DNA of 41,006 nucleotides from the IMG/VR virus record IMGVR_UViG_3300042090_001871, positions 1 to 41,006 of that record; one strand, 5' to 3'. This document shows, in pieces, positions 15,603 to 23,873 of the stretch. Positions within the stretch are counted from its first letter, which is position 1. The number at the start of each line of letters is the position of its first letter. Position numbers and translations under genes: made by a program. The DNA comes from a virus. Under the pieces are notes generated by a model. That model did no database searches. It worked only from the letters and a program-made list of their open reading frames with translations, and had not been told where the DNA came from.

Positions 15603-17690
15603 TCAGGTGGTAGTGGATCAGGAAATTTAAATCAACTAACGCCTGATATTGGCGGTCCCGTTCTTCCAGTTAGTGGGAATATTAATATAAATGGAATAGG
15701 TGGTCTACAGACCATTAATGCTGGAAATCCTACAATGCAAGTCAACGATCTTCGTTGGCTTACTCAATTCACCGTAGATCCAAATGCTTCTGCTGGTTCA
15801 GATGCTGAATTTACTACTATTACAGCAGCTGTAGCAGCCGCTTCTGCTGCTGGAGGCGGAACCGTATTCGTTAGAACTGGAACATATAACGAATCATTTA
15901 CATTGCCTCCAAAAGTGATTTTAACAGCTTTCCCTTCTGCTCCTTCTGTTTTTGGATCTGCTATCGGAGCAATCATTAATGGAACTGTAACATATGCAGG
16001 GCCAGGAGAATCAAGGATTAATGGCATCTCTTTAACAAATTCTGGTGCGTCTCCAGCTTTATTATTGAATGGTGCAGGAAGTGGGCTGTTGGCAATAAAT
16101 GATTGTTTTTTTGAAGGAGGAACTGTAGCAATTATTGAATCCTCCAATGCTAACATGACGTCAATATTTTTCAATTGTATTCTCATAGCTGAGACATCAG
16201 ATTTAATTAATAACACTGGTGGCTCTTTTATGTTTACCGATTGTTTGCTTCCAAATATTGGAGGAACAGTCAACATCTTCATCAACGGAATGTCTGCTGG
16301 TGCCCAGTTTATTGGTTGTAGCATTGGTGGCCCAATTACTTTATCAAATGGTGCCGGAGTACAATTAGAAAATTCTAACGCTCAGTTAGTAACTCTTAAT
16401 GATACAACGGGACTAAAAGCGCTGTATTCTTCTTTTAATAACAATAATGGATCTGTGTTAATATTAAATGATTTATCACAGGCTAACTTAAATCAATGCA
16501 TAGTGAATGCTCAAACTCCAGCAATTACGGTCGCTGTTGGAGCAAACATAACAATAGATCAGGCAAGCATAAGTTCGAGTGGGGCTGGTTTTGCTATAAC
16601 GGGTACAGGTGGTTTGTTTTATGGACTTTTAGAATTTAATAATGGAGCAAATACTCTTGATCCAGGATTATCTATTTCTCTTTTTTCAGTTAGACCATTC
16701 TCAACAGCCGGAGCGTCTTCTGCTTTCGCAGATAGAGGATTGGCCTCATTTAATAGTTCTGATTTCACAGTAGATACTAATGGATTCGTGAGTTTGGCTG
16801 GAGGCATATCGACAATTTATGATGGCGATACTGGTACTGCTGCTCCTTCAGGAGGTGTATTAGATATAATTGCGGGAAATGCAAGTTTAAATTGCGGTTC
16901 CTCCGTTCAATTTCAAGCATCTGGAAGTCAGGTTGAATTATTTGTCACAGATGGTGCAAGCAATACTATTATCGGTTCAGATTCAGGAACTTTGGTTTCA
17001 CCAGGAACTGGTAATGTCGTATTGGGATCAGCAAGCTTAAATAGCAGCCCCACAACCAATTTCAACACTATTTCAATCGGCAATAACTGTTTGCGTGCTG
17101 CAACAGCTGCGATGAACCATATAGCAATTGGAAGCGAAGCTTTAAGTTTTATTACTTCAGGAAACAATAACATTGCGATAGGAATTCTTGCGGGATCTTC
17201 TTATACAGCTGCCGAGAGTGCGAATATTTGCATAGGTGCGGATGGGACAGGAGGAGAAAGTCAAGTCACTAGAATTGGTACTTCGCAAACTACTTGTTAC
17301 ATAGCTGGGATTGCTGGAAATTCGGTTTCCACTCCTCAATATGTAACGATTGATCCTGCTACTGGACAACTTGGATCATCTAATACAAATGTTTTTAATT
17401 ATAAAAATGTCAATTTCGGGCTTTCACCTTATACAGTTTTATCAACCGATTATTATATTTCAGTTGATTCAAGTGGTGGCCCCATAACTTTAAATTTCCC
17501 GAATGTTCCATCTTCCGATCAAGTTTGGATTGTAAAAGATAGAACAGGAACATCGGCTACTAATAACATTACAATAACAACAACAGGAGGTTCTGTCACA
17601 TTTGATGGTGCTACTTCTTATGTTATTGCTACCCACTATCAAGCAATAAACTTGCTTGCAAATGCAACACCAACATATGAGGTATTCTAA
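15393..17690 (+). CDS. Modular fibre/tailspike: anchor, beta-helix, YadA-like, C-terminal beta domain
   Basis: A 765-aa protein with AGGTGAG before its ATG. Residues 1-70 are the shared anchor module (ANLYTQGFGSRPE, then DVNYPIGKRWIDRLTNVEYTL). Residues about 120-420 start with the pectate-lyase-fold entry pattern FTTITAAVAAA...GTVFVRTGTYNES and continue as Gly/Asn/Ser/Thr repeats, as in tailspike beta-helices. Residues about 470-640 are YadA-head-like repeats (SGNNNIAIGILAG type). Residues about 665-765 are a domain (SPYTVLSTD...) also found at the end of the next gene. Such proteins bind, and sometimes degrade, surface glycans. A catalytic site cannot be identified. Confidence 0.75.
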   Translation: MSVQPPANLYTQGFGSRPESVEVPVIETRAPTPGDVNYPIGKRWIDRLTNVEYTLTSQSTAGGVLTSTWISGGSGSGNLNQLTPDIGGPVLPVSGNININGIGGLQTINAGNPTMQVNDLRWLTQFTVDPNASAGSDAEFTTITAAVAAASAAGGGTVFVRTGTYNESFTLPPKVILTAFPSAPSVFGSAIGAIINGTVTYAGPGESRINGISLTNSGASPALLLNGAGSGLLAINDCFFEGGTVAIIESSNANMTSIFFNCILIAETSDLINNTGGSFMFTDCLLPNIGGTVNIFINGMSAGAQFIGCSIGGPITLSNGAGVQLENSNAQLVTLNDTTGLKALYSSFNNNNGSVLILNDLSQANLNQCIVNAQTPAITVAVGANITIDQASISSSGAGFAITGTGGLFYGLLEFNNGANTLDPGLSISLFSVRPFSTAGASSAFADRGLASFNSSDFTVDTNGFVSLAGGISTIYDGDTGTAAPSGGVLDIIAGNASLNCGSSVQFQASGSQVELFVTDGASNTIIGSDSGTLVSPGTGNVVLGSASLNSSPTTNFNTISIGNNCLRAATAAMNHIAIGSEALSFITSGNNNIAIGILAGSSYTAAESANICIGADGTGGESQVTRIGTSQTTCYIAGIAGNSVSTPQYVTIDPATGQLGSSNTNVFNYKNVNFGLSPYTVLSTDYYISVDSSGGPITLNFPNVPSSDQVWIVKDRTGTSATNNITITTTGGSVTFDGATSYVIATHYQAINLLANATPTYEVF

Positions 17691-18184
17691 TGGCTTACAC
17701 AGGCCCGTTTCCTATAACAGTTCCCGATGGAGGAACAGATAATACAACCTTTACAGCTTATTCTTTAATCTGTGCAGGTACAACAGCAACAGGTGCTTTC
17801 CAAAACGTTTCCGGCGTTGGAACAGCTGGACAGGTTTTAACATCAAATGGAGGAGCAGCTTTACCAACTTGGCAAAGCGGAGCGTCAATCCTGTCAATTA
17901 CTTCTGTGGCACATGGAGCTTCTCCTTATACAGTATTAAGCACGGATGAGTTCCTGGCTTGTCAGAGCTCTGGTGGCGTAATCACCATCAAATTACCCAA
18001 TGCTCCAACCACTGGAAGAGTAATTTATATAAAAGATTCTACAGGAGCCGCTGCAACAAGCAATATTAGTGTTACAACTGTTGGTGGAACTGTCACAATC
18101 GATGGGCAGACCACTTATACTGTAAGCACGAACTATGAATCTATCAGCGTTATTTTTGATGGGACAAACTACGAGGTTTTCTAA
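17690..18184 (+). CDS. Tail fibre-type protein with shared C-terminal beta domain
   Basis: A 164-aa protein. It starts PFPITVPDGGTDNTTFTAY with ICAGTTATGAFQ and GTAGQVLTSNGGAALPTWQ, a motif series well known in phage tail-fibre stalks. Residues about 70-164 match the C-terminal domain of the preceding protein (SPYTVLSTDEF, then KDSTG, then GTNYEVF). It overlaps both neighbours by one base. It lacks the anchor module, so it may assemble on its neighbour or be a separate tip protein. Confidence 0.7.
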   Translation: MAYTGPFPITVPDGGTDNTTFTAYSLICAGTTATGAFQNVSGVGTAGQVLTSNGGAALPTWQSGASILSITSVAHGASPYTVLSTDEFLACQSSGGVITIKLPNAPTTGRVIYIKDSTGAAATSNISVTTVGGTVTIDGQTTYTVSTNYESISVIFDGTNYEVF

Positions 18185-18837
18185 TGTCATATATAGGTCC
18201 ATTATCAATAAATATTCAAGAATTCACAACATCTGGGACCTATACTCCTACAGCAGGAATGAGCTATTGCATCATTGAATGTTTAGGAGGCGGAGGAGCA
18301 GGTGGAAGTTCGGCGGCATCTGGTGGATTGTCTTATGCCGGTGGAGGGGGAGCTGGATCTTATTCCAGGATTGTCTCTTCAGCCACAATATTGGGTTCCT
18401 CTCAAGTTGTATCAATTGGAGCTGGAGGTACTCCTGGATCTGCTGGAAATAATCCAGGTGGTAACGGAGGCGATACTTCTGTTGGTGCTATCTGTATAGG
18501 AAAAGGAGGAACAGGAGGGGGGGGAGCCGCTGGCAATGGCACAGGTGCTGGGGGCGCAGGCGGAGTAGCTGGAACAGGAACTGTTAGAATCGTAGGAGGA
18601 TCTGGATCTGCAGGGGTGGGAGGAAGTATAACAACTCTTTTTGTTACTTCCGGTTCTGGTGGAAATTCAGTATTCGGATCTGGAGCGGAATCATCTAATA
18701 GTCCAGGCACAGGAACAGCTGGTGCTGGTTACGGATCTGGAGGCGCAGGTGGATCTAGTTACAACAGTAGTGGATCTTCTCAGGGGGGAGCAGGAGCAGC
18801 AGGAATTATTATTATAACGGAATATATAATCGCATAA
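18184..18837 (+). CDS. Glycine-rich fibre tip protein
   Basis: A 217-aa protein. After MSYIGPLSINIQEFTTSGTYTPTAGM, the sequence is dominated by glycine-rich runs (GGGGAGGSS, GTGGGGAAGNG and others), ending in a hydrophobic IIIITEYIIA strand. This is the glycine-rich domain of phage fibre tips and adhesins, comparable in composition to gp38-type adhesins with polyglycine helices. A near-twin domain forms the C-terminus of the protein at 23870. No anchor module is present. Likely a receptor-contacting tip; specificity unknown. Confidence 0.7.
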   Translation: MSYIGPLSINIQEFTTSGTYTPTAGMSYCIIECLGGGGAGGSSAASGGLSYAGGGGAGSYSRIVSSATILGSSQVVSIGAGGTPGSAGNNPGGNGGDTSVGAICIGKGGTGGGGAAGNGTGAGGAGGVAGTGTVRIVGGSGSAGVGGSITTLFVTSGSGGNSVFGSGAESSNSPGTGTAGAGYGSGGAGGSSYNSSGSSQGGAGAAGIIIITEYIIA

Positions 18838-18855
18838 ATAAAACAAGGATATTAT

Positions 18856-20268
18856 ATGACAACCCAACCAGGAGCTAATCTTTATACACAAGGATTCGGA
18901 AGTCGTCCCGAAAACGTGGAAGTTCCAGTTATATCAACAGTTGCTCCAGCTCCTAGCGACGTTAATTATCCGATTGGTAAGAGATGGATCAATAGATTGA
19001 CCAATATTGAATATACTCTTACTTCTCAGTCCACTCAGGGAGGGGTTTTATCTTCAGTTTGGACAGCTGGGGGTGGAGCTTCCGGAGCTACACAATTTAC
19101 TGGTAATACAGGCATAGCAATGCCGTCCGGTGGCAATCTTAATGTTATCGGTACAGATACAATGAATGTTGTTGGATCTGGGAGTACATTAACTTTGAGT
19201 CCAACGACTGCTGGATTCCCGATTACTCCATTTGTGGTAGGTCCACCTGGTTTAGCAGGCTATCAGACTATTCAGTCAGCGATTAATGCAGCTGAAGCAG
19301 CAGCTTCTGTTGATCCTATTTATATTCAGCCAGGAACCTATACTGAAAATCTAGTTGTGACAGGGAATATTATGCTGGTAGGAACCCCTGGTTTCGGCAT
19401 TCCAATGATTGTAAGTCTAGTAGGGACACATAGCGTTGGAGCGGCATCAAACATTTTTTCAATCAGGGGTATCAATCTATCAAGTTCTGGAGACATCATA
19501 TCGACAACTGCCGCGGGAGCAGGAACGATTTTACTGAATGAATGTTTTACCAATTGCGTTGGATATACTTTCAATGTCCCAAATTGGACAGGAGCACTTG
19601 TAACTTTCTTCTGTTTAAATCCTGGAAGCGGCGATGATGGATTCGTAAATAATGCTGGGGGAGCTAATGCGATTGTTTATTTTAGCGAAGTAGGAATGGG
19701 ATCAACTTTTACGGCTGCAATCTCAGGAGGACTTAATTCATTTAATGCAGGAATACAATGTCCAATTACAGTTTCCGGAACTGGAAATCTACAGGCGGCC
19801 TCGGATACTTTATTTCAAGGAACCATTACCATGGCGGGGGCTTCACAACTTGACTTGAATGAGTGCAATGTAAGCACATCTACGACTTCAGCAATTATTT
19901 TCAATTCGTCCAGTGGAGGTTTCATTGGTAACACCACCATAAATAGTTCCGGAAGTCCCGTACTGGCTGGTACAGGTACAGGAACCTTAGTGTTGAGTAA
20001 TATTTTTTGTCCTTTCAATTTTACCTATGCTAACACATTGACTATTGCTTGGTCTGGTTCAAATATGGCAGCAGGTAATATTGCTCTGGGGGACATCCAG
20101 GTTGTCGGTGGAACTACTATGACTAATGTGAATGATACCACAATTTCTTCTGGAACTGGTTCCATTGCCATGTCTTCAACTAATCCAGCCACAAATGCTG
20201 TTTGGATTAAGATTAATGTCGGGACTACGCCTTATTGGATACCCGCATGGACGACCAATTCTCCATAA
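18856..20268 (+). CDS. Modular tailspike-like protein: anchor plus beta-helix
   Basis: A 470-aa protein. Residues 1-70 are the anchor module (PGANLYTQGFGSRPENVEVPVI, then DVNYPIGKRWINRLTNIEYTLTSQST). Residues about 125-160 show the pectate-lyase-fold entry pattern YQTIQSAINAAEAA...IYIQPGTYTE. A long region of small-residue repeats ends near 380, followed by a short beta-rich C-terminus. The protein resembles the ones at 15393 and 20571 but has no YadA-like part. Role: receptor binding or glycan cleavage at the tail tip, by family resemblance. Confidence 0.75.
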   Translation: MTTQPGANLYTQGFGSRPENVEVPVISTVAPAPSDVNYPIGKRWINRLTNIEYTLTSQSTQGGVLSSVWTAGGGASGATQFTGNTGIAMPSGGNLNVIGTDTMNVVGSGSTLTLSPTTAGFPITPFVVGPPGLAGYQTIQSAINAAEAAASVDPIYIQPGTYTENLVVTGNIMLVGTPGFGIPMIVSLVGTHSVGAASNIFSIRGINLSSSGDIISTTAAGAGTILLNECFTNCVGYTFNVPNWTGALVTFFCLNPGSGDDGFVNNAGGANAIVYFSEVGMGSTFTAAISGGLNSFNAGIQCPITVSGTGNLQAASDTLFQGTITMAGASQLDLNECNVSTSTTSAIIFNSSSGGFIGNTTINSSGSPVLAGTGTGTLVLSNIFCPFNFTYANTLTIAWSGSNMAAGNIALGDIQVVGGTTMTNVNDTTISSGTGSIAMSSTNPATNAVWIKINVGTTPYWIPAWTTNSP

Positions 20269-20342
20269 ATAAAATTTATTCTTATTTACTTTCAAAAAAT
20301 CTCTCGTCGTTGTAGATAGAGAATTAAGTCTAGGAGAGAAAC

Positions 20343-20561
20343 ATGTCCGTTCAACAAGGCGCTAATCTTTATACACAAGGATTCGGATCAAGACCAGAAG
20401 GTGTTGAAGTTCCTGTCATAGCCAGCGTTAATCCCACAGCCCAGAATGTGAATTATCCTCAAGGTAAGCAATGGGTTAACGAACATAATAATACAGTTTG
20501 GTTTTTGACGAGTTTTGCAAGTTCTCAAGGAGTCACAACGGCTACTTGGACACAAGTTTAA
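20343..20561 (+). CDS. Stand-alone fibre anchor module
   Basis: A 72-aa protein made only of the shared N-terminal module. It has ANLYTQGFGSRPEGVEVPVI, NVNYPQGKQWVNEHNNTVWFLTSF and a final ATWTQV, ending exactly where the longer paralogs continue into linkers. The AGGAGA site is strong, so it is likely expressed. It may be a remnant whose receptor domain was lost, a separate plug for unused attachment sites, or an acceptor for new domains. The module is clear; the role is speculative. Confidence 0.7.
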   Translation: MSVQQGANLYTQGFGSRPEGVEVPVIASVNPTAQNVNYPQGKQWVNEHNNTVWFLTSFASSQGVTTATWTQV

Positions 20562-20570
20562 AGAGGTAAC

Positions 20571-22307
20571 ATGACGATACAACCAGGTGCTGTTTTAAAT
20601 ACGCAAGGATTTGGGAATCGGCCTGAAAATGTCGAGGTTCCTGTTATCGAAACAAGAAATCCAACTATTGCTGATGTAAATTATCCACTCGGAAAGCGTT
20701 GGATCAATCGGATTGCGAATTCAGAATATACTCTCACATCTCAATCTACTCTTGGAGGAGTTTTAACCTCAACCTGGACAACTGGAAGCGGAGCCGCTGG
20801 TCTTACTAAACTGACAGGAAACTCAGGAACAGCCATTGAATCAGCAGGAAATATCAATGTTCTTGGAACAGGCGCTATTAATATCACAGGATCTGGAGAT
20901 ACTCTAACAGTTTCAACAAGCGCAACAACTCTTTTCCCTATTACACCGTTCGTGGTAGGAACAGGCGGACAGGCTGACTATACAACCATTCAAGCAGCTA
21001 TTACAGCATCGGCAGGCGGACCAGCGGCGATCTATATCCAACCAGGCGCATATACAGAAAGCCTATCTTTTAACGCGGGACAGGCCATTTCATTGGTCGG
21101 TGTGGGCGCTGAAGGTGGTTTGAACTCTTCAGTTAGCATTATCGGCATTCATGCTCTTCCAAGCACGGGAGAACTTAGTTTCCAAGATTTGAATTTTTCA
21201 AATGCTACAAGTATTTTTAGTGCGGGTGGAGCAGGATCAAGCAACCTTCAGTTTACTAACTGCACTGGAGGAGCAACTAATGGATACTTCCTTAATATCG
21301 GAAGCTGGACTGGTCCCGTTCTGGTCCAAAACTGTGTATTAGATCAAGGAACGACAGATGGATTCATCAGTAATGGAAGTGGCTCATCGCGTGTTACCAT
21401 TCTTCAATCTTTTGTAGGCGCTGGAACTGGGAATTCATTAACTACTGGAGGTGGAGCGATACAAGTCGATTTCTCGGAGGTAGTATGCCCTGTTTCATTA
21501 GGTGCTGCGGGAGGAGAGGCGGCTTATTCAGCTTTTCAATCGACAATGCTAGCGGCTGCTGGTGGATGGGTATCGGTAAAGAATATTTATACTGGAAGTT
21601 GGACTGTTGTAGGAACATTTAACGCAAGTTTTGTTAATGATATTTTTAATACTAGCCCAGCTGCGATTATGAATATGGGTACCAGCGGTGCTGTTACATT
21701 TACAAATTGTACTACTATAACTTCCGCTGCTGATGTAATTTTTGGAACTGGAACTGGAACTGTAAACTTCTCAAATTTTATGCACAGCTTGAGTTCAACA
21801 ATTTCGGGATCGTTTACCATTACTGAAACAGGCTCTGCTCAAGGAAATGGTCTTAATTATATTGGAGATGTCATTCTATCGAGTGAAAGTGGAGCGGATG
21901 CGACTGTTGGAAATCTCGGAGGCGGCGCTGCTACTACGATCAATGCTGGTACAGGTGGGCTTGCATTCTTAACTCCTGGTGGCCAAGTAAAAATGTTTCC
22001 AGGAACCGTAAGTTCAGGAACAGATGCCGCAACGCTCAATACTCAATATGGAGTAGTTAGATTTACTGGTCAAACAACTGCTTCAGGCTCTCCACAAACT
22101 TTGTCAATAACAAATTCCAACTTTGGGCCTGATAAAGCTGTCATCTGTACTGTTTACAATCTTAACGCTTCCGGACTAGATGCAGCTGTAGCTTTGACAG
22201 GCATGCGTTTAACGGGAACAGTAATGGACGTCATTTACACAAACAATGGGGCTGGATCTTTAAGCACGGGCGATGACGTATTAGTAACATTTTGGGTAAC
22301 TAACTAG
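20571..22307 (+). CDS. Modular tailspike-like protein: anchor, beta-helix, C-terminal domain
   Basis: A 578-aa protein. The anchor module spans residues 1-70 (GAVLNTQGFGNRPENVEVPVIE, DVNYPLGKRWINRIANSEYTL). The beta-helix entry pattern YTTIQAAITASAGGPAAIYIQPGAYTES is near residue 140. Glycine-, Ser-, Thr- and Asn-rich coils run to about 480, then a C-terminal domain holds GVVRFTGQTTASGSPQTLSITNSNF. This is the third anchor-plus-beta-helix paralog in the locus. Likely a receptor-binding or depolymerising spike. Confidence 0.75.
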   Translation: MTIQPGAVLNTQGFGNRPENVEVPVIETRNPTIADVNYPLGKRWINRIANSEYTLTSQSTLGGVLTSTWTTGSGAAGLTKLTGNSGTAIESAGNINVLGTGAINITGSGDTLTVSTSATTLFPITPFVVGTGGQADYTTIQAAITASAGGPAAIYIQPGAYTESLSFNAGQAISLVGVGAEGGLNSSVSIIGIHALPSTGELSFQDLNFSNATSIFSAGGAGSSNLQFTNCTGGATNGYFLNIGSWTGPVLVQNCVLDQGTTDGFISNGSGSSRVTILQSFVGAGTGNSLTTGGGAIQVDFSEVVCPVSLGAAGGEAAYSAFQSTMLAAAGGWVSVKNIYTGSWTVVGTFNASFVNDIFNTSPAAIMNMGTSGAVTFTNCTTITSAADVIFGTGTGTVNFSNFMHSLSSTISGSFTITETGSAQGNGLNYIGDVILSSESGADATVGNLGGGAATTINAGTGGLAFLTPGGQVKMFPGTVSSGTDAATLNTQYGVVRFTGQTTASGSPQTLSITNSNFGPDKAVICTVYNLNASGLDAAVALTGMRLTGTVMDVIYTNNGAGSLSTGDDVLVTFWVTN

Positions 22308-22314
22308 GAGATTT

Positions 22315-22644
22315 ATGGGTTCACTATCAACAGCATTATATCCAGAGCCTTTGAGACTTATTGATTCCTCTACACTAGCTGGAGTCTATGCGCCTGTAGG
22401 AAGTCCCTTTTTACATCCTATACGAATAATGAAGATTACAAATAATTCAGATGTCGATGTGACTGTTTCATGGGATGGCTCTACAGATCATGAAATTGTT
22501 GTGGCAGGATCTTTTCTTCTCTTAGATGTATCAACTAACAAAGAAGCCGCTTTAGCTTTTGAAATTTCCCAGAATACTCAGATATCCGTCAAAGGAGCAT
22601 CTGGTACTGGAAATATTTATTTAAGTGCATATTATGGCAAATAG
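22315..22644 (+). CDS. Small beta-rich fibre-cluster protein
   Basis: A 109-aa protein with a good TAGGAG site. The sequence has IRIMKITNNSDVDVTVSWDGSTDHEIV and ends QISVKGASGTGNIYLSAYYGK. This pattern is common in small phage virion proteins next to tail genes and suggests a compact beta-sandwich. Possibly a fibre or spike accessory, or a decoration protein. Function inferred from location. Confidence 0.6.
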   Translation: MGSLSTALYPEPLRLIDSSTLAGVYAPVGSPFLHPIRIMKITNNSDVDVTVSWDGSTDHEIVVAGSFLLLDVSTNKEAALAFEISQNTQISVKGASGTGNIYLSAYYGK

Positions 22645-22655
22645 AGAGGTGGGTT

Positions 22656-23873
22656 ATTTCACAGTCAGGACCAAATAAATTTACAGGTGGTAGTAGTACA
22701 GGCATTACTACAATAGATGGCGATATTGGATCCGTTACAGGCGCTGTTGTAACGATCTTTGCTGATAATTCCGCACTGAATTGTGGATCATCCGTTTTGT
22801 TCAATGCATCTGGAAGCGTATCTACATTAAATGTAACCGATGGAAGTGGCAACACTATAATCGGTGAAGGCGCTGGAAATGCTACGATTTCAGGAACTAA
22901 TAATACGGGCTTAGGCCTTGACTGTATGACTGCTTTGACTACTGGAAGCAATAACGTAGCTATTGGATATTTCACCTTAAATACTAGTAACTCTGATAGT
23001 GGAAATACAGGCTTAGGATGGGGATCTCTAACATTTTTGAACGGTGGAAGCAATAATACCGCCGTTGGATTCCAATCTATGAATGGGTCGGGTTCTGGAA
23101 GTAATAATACTGCATTAGGAGTTAACTCCTTACTTAGTGTTGGAACAGCCAACCAAAATACTGCTATTGGAGGTTCTGCATTAGAAACGCTGACAGGAGG
23201 CACTAACAATGTTGCCCTAGGTTACGAATCGATGCTCGATGCAACTGGGTCTTTTTATAACACTGCTATAGGAACTTTAAGTCTTAATCAAATTTTGACG
23301 GGACAATATAATACTGCATTGGGTTACATAGCTGGCGGAAACTATACTGGATCAGAAACAAGCAACATTTGTATTAATGCTCAAGGTGTCGTCGGTGATA
23401 ACAATATTCTGAGGATTGGAGATACGACAGGCGGTGGTTTTAACGGAATAAATGCTGCTTATATACAAGGAATACATAACAACACTCAAACGGGATCCGC
23501 TGTAACAATAAATCCTTCTACTGGGAGAGTTGGTGTGGCTGGTGGGATTATAACCGCTCCCGTAGATTCACACACTGCCACTATAGGATTTGGAACAAGT
23601 CTAACTGCTGGCACATCTATACAGAATACTCTAGGCTATGATGTTCTAGTTAATATTTCCGTCTCTGCTTCAAGCGCTACAGGAGCAACTGTAGTTCTAG
23701 GAATAGGACCCACTAATACTCCCACAACAGATGCCGTAAACGCCAGCTTCACTGCCGTAAGTTTCGCCCCAATTACATTTACGGCGATTGTTCCCAATAC
23801 TTACTGGTTGCTTGTTAATACTACAGGCACCATTACTGTTTCTTCAATAACAACACAGGTTTGTCCATTATGA
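22656..23873 (+). CDS. YadA-like repeat fibre protein, probable AUU start
   Basis: A 405-aa frame with no ATG at its proper 5' end. Homology to the protein at 15393 begins at about residue 17 (TTIDGDIGSVTG, then LNCGSSV), 36 codons before the first later start-like codon (TTG at 22797). An ATT at 22656 lies 6 bases after GAGG, so AUU initiation is the best guess. The body is a series of about 15-residue YadA-head-like repeats (NNTALGVNSLLSVGTANQNTAIGGSAL type), expected to form a trimeric left-handed beta-roll. The C-terminal domain (about 270-405) is beta-rich. No anchor module is present. Confidence 0.65.
   Translation: MSQSGPNKFTGGSSTGITTIDGDIGSVTGAVVTIFADNSALNCGSSVLFNASGSVSTLNVTDGSGNTIIGEGAGNATISGTNNTGLGLDCMTALTTGSNNVAIGYFTLNTSNSDSGNTGLGWGSLTFLNGGSNNTAVGFQSMNGSGSGSNNTALGVNSLLSVGTANQNTAIGGSALETLTGGTNNVALGYESMLDATGSFYNTAIGTLSLNQILTGQYNTALGYIAGGNYTGSETSNICINAQGVVGDNNILRIGDTTGGGFNGINAAYIQGIHNNTQTGSAVTINPSTGRVGVAGGIITAPVDSHTATIGFGTSLTAGTSIQNTLGYDVLVNISVSASSATGATVVLGIGPTNTPTTDAVNASFTAVSFAPITFTAIVPNTYWLLVNTTGTITVSSITTQVCPL

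Noticed and set aside
18402-18710. Proline-rich minus-strand ORFs under the glycine-rich fibre genes
   Set aside because: Pro-rich frames are the mirror of Gly codons (GGN/NCC) and are coding shadows.
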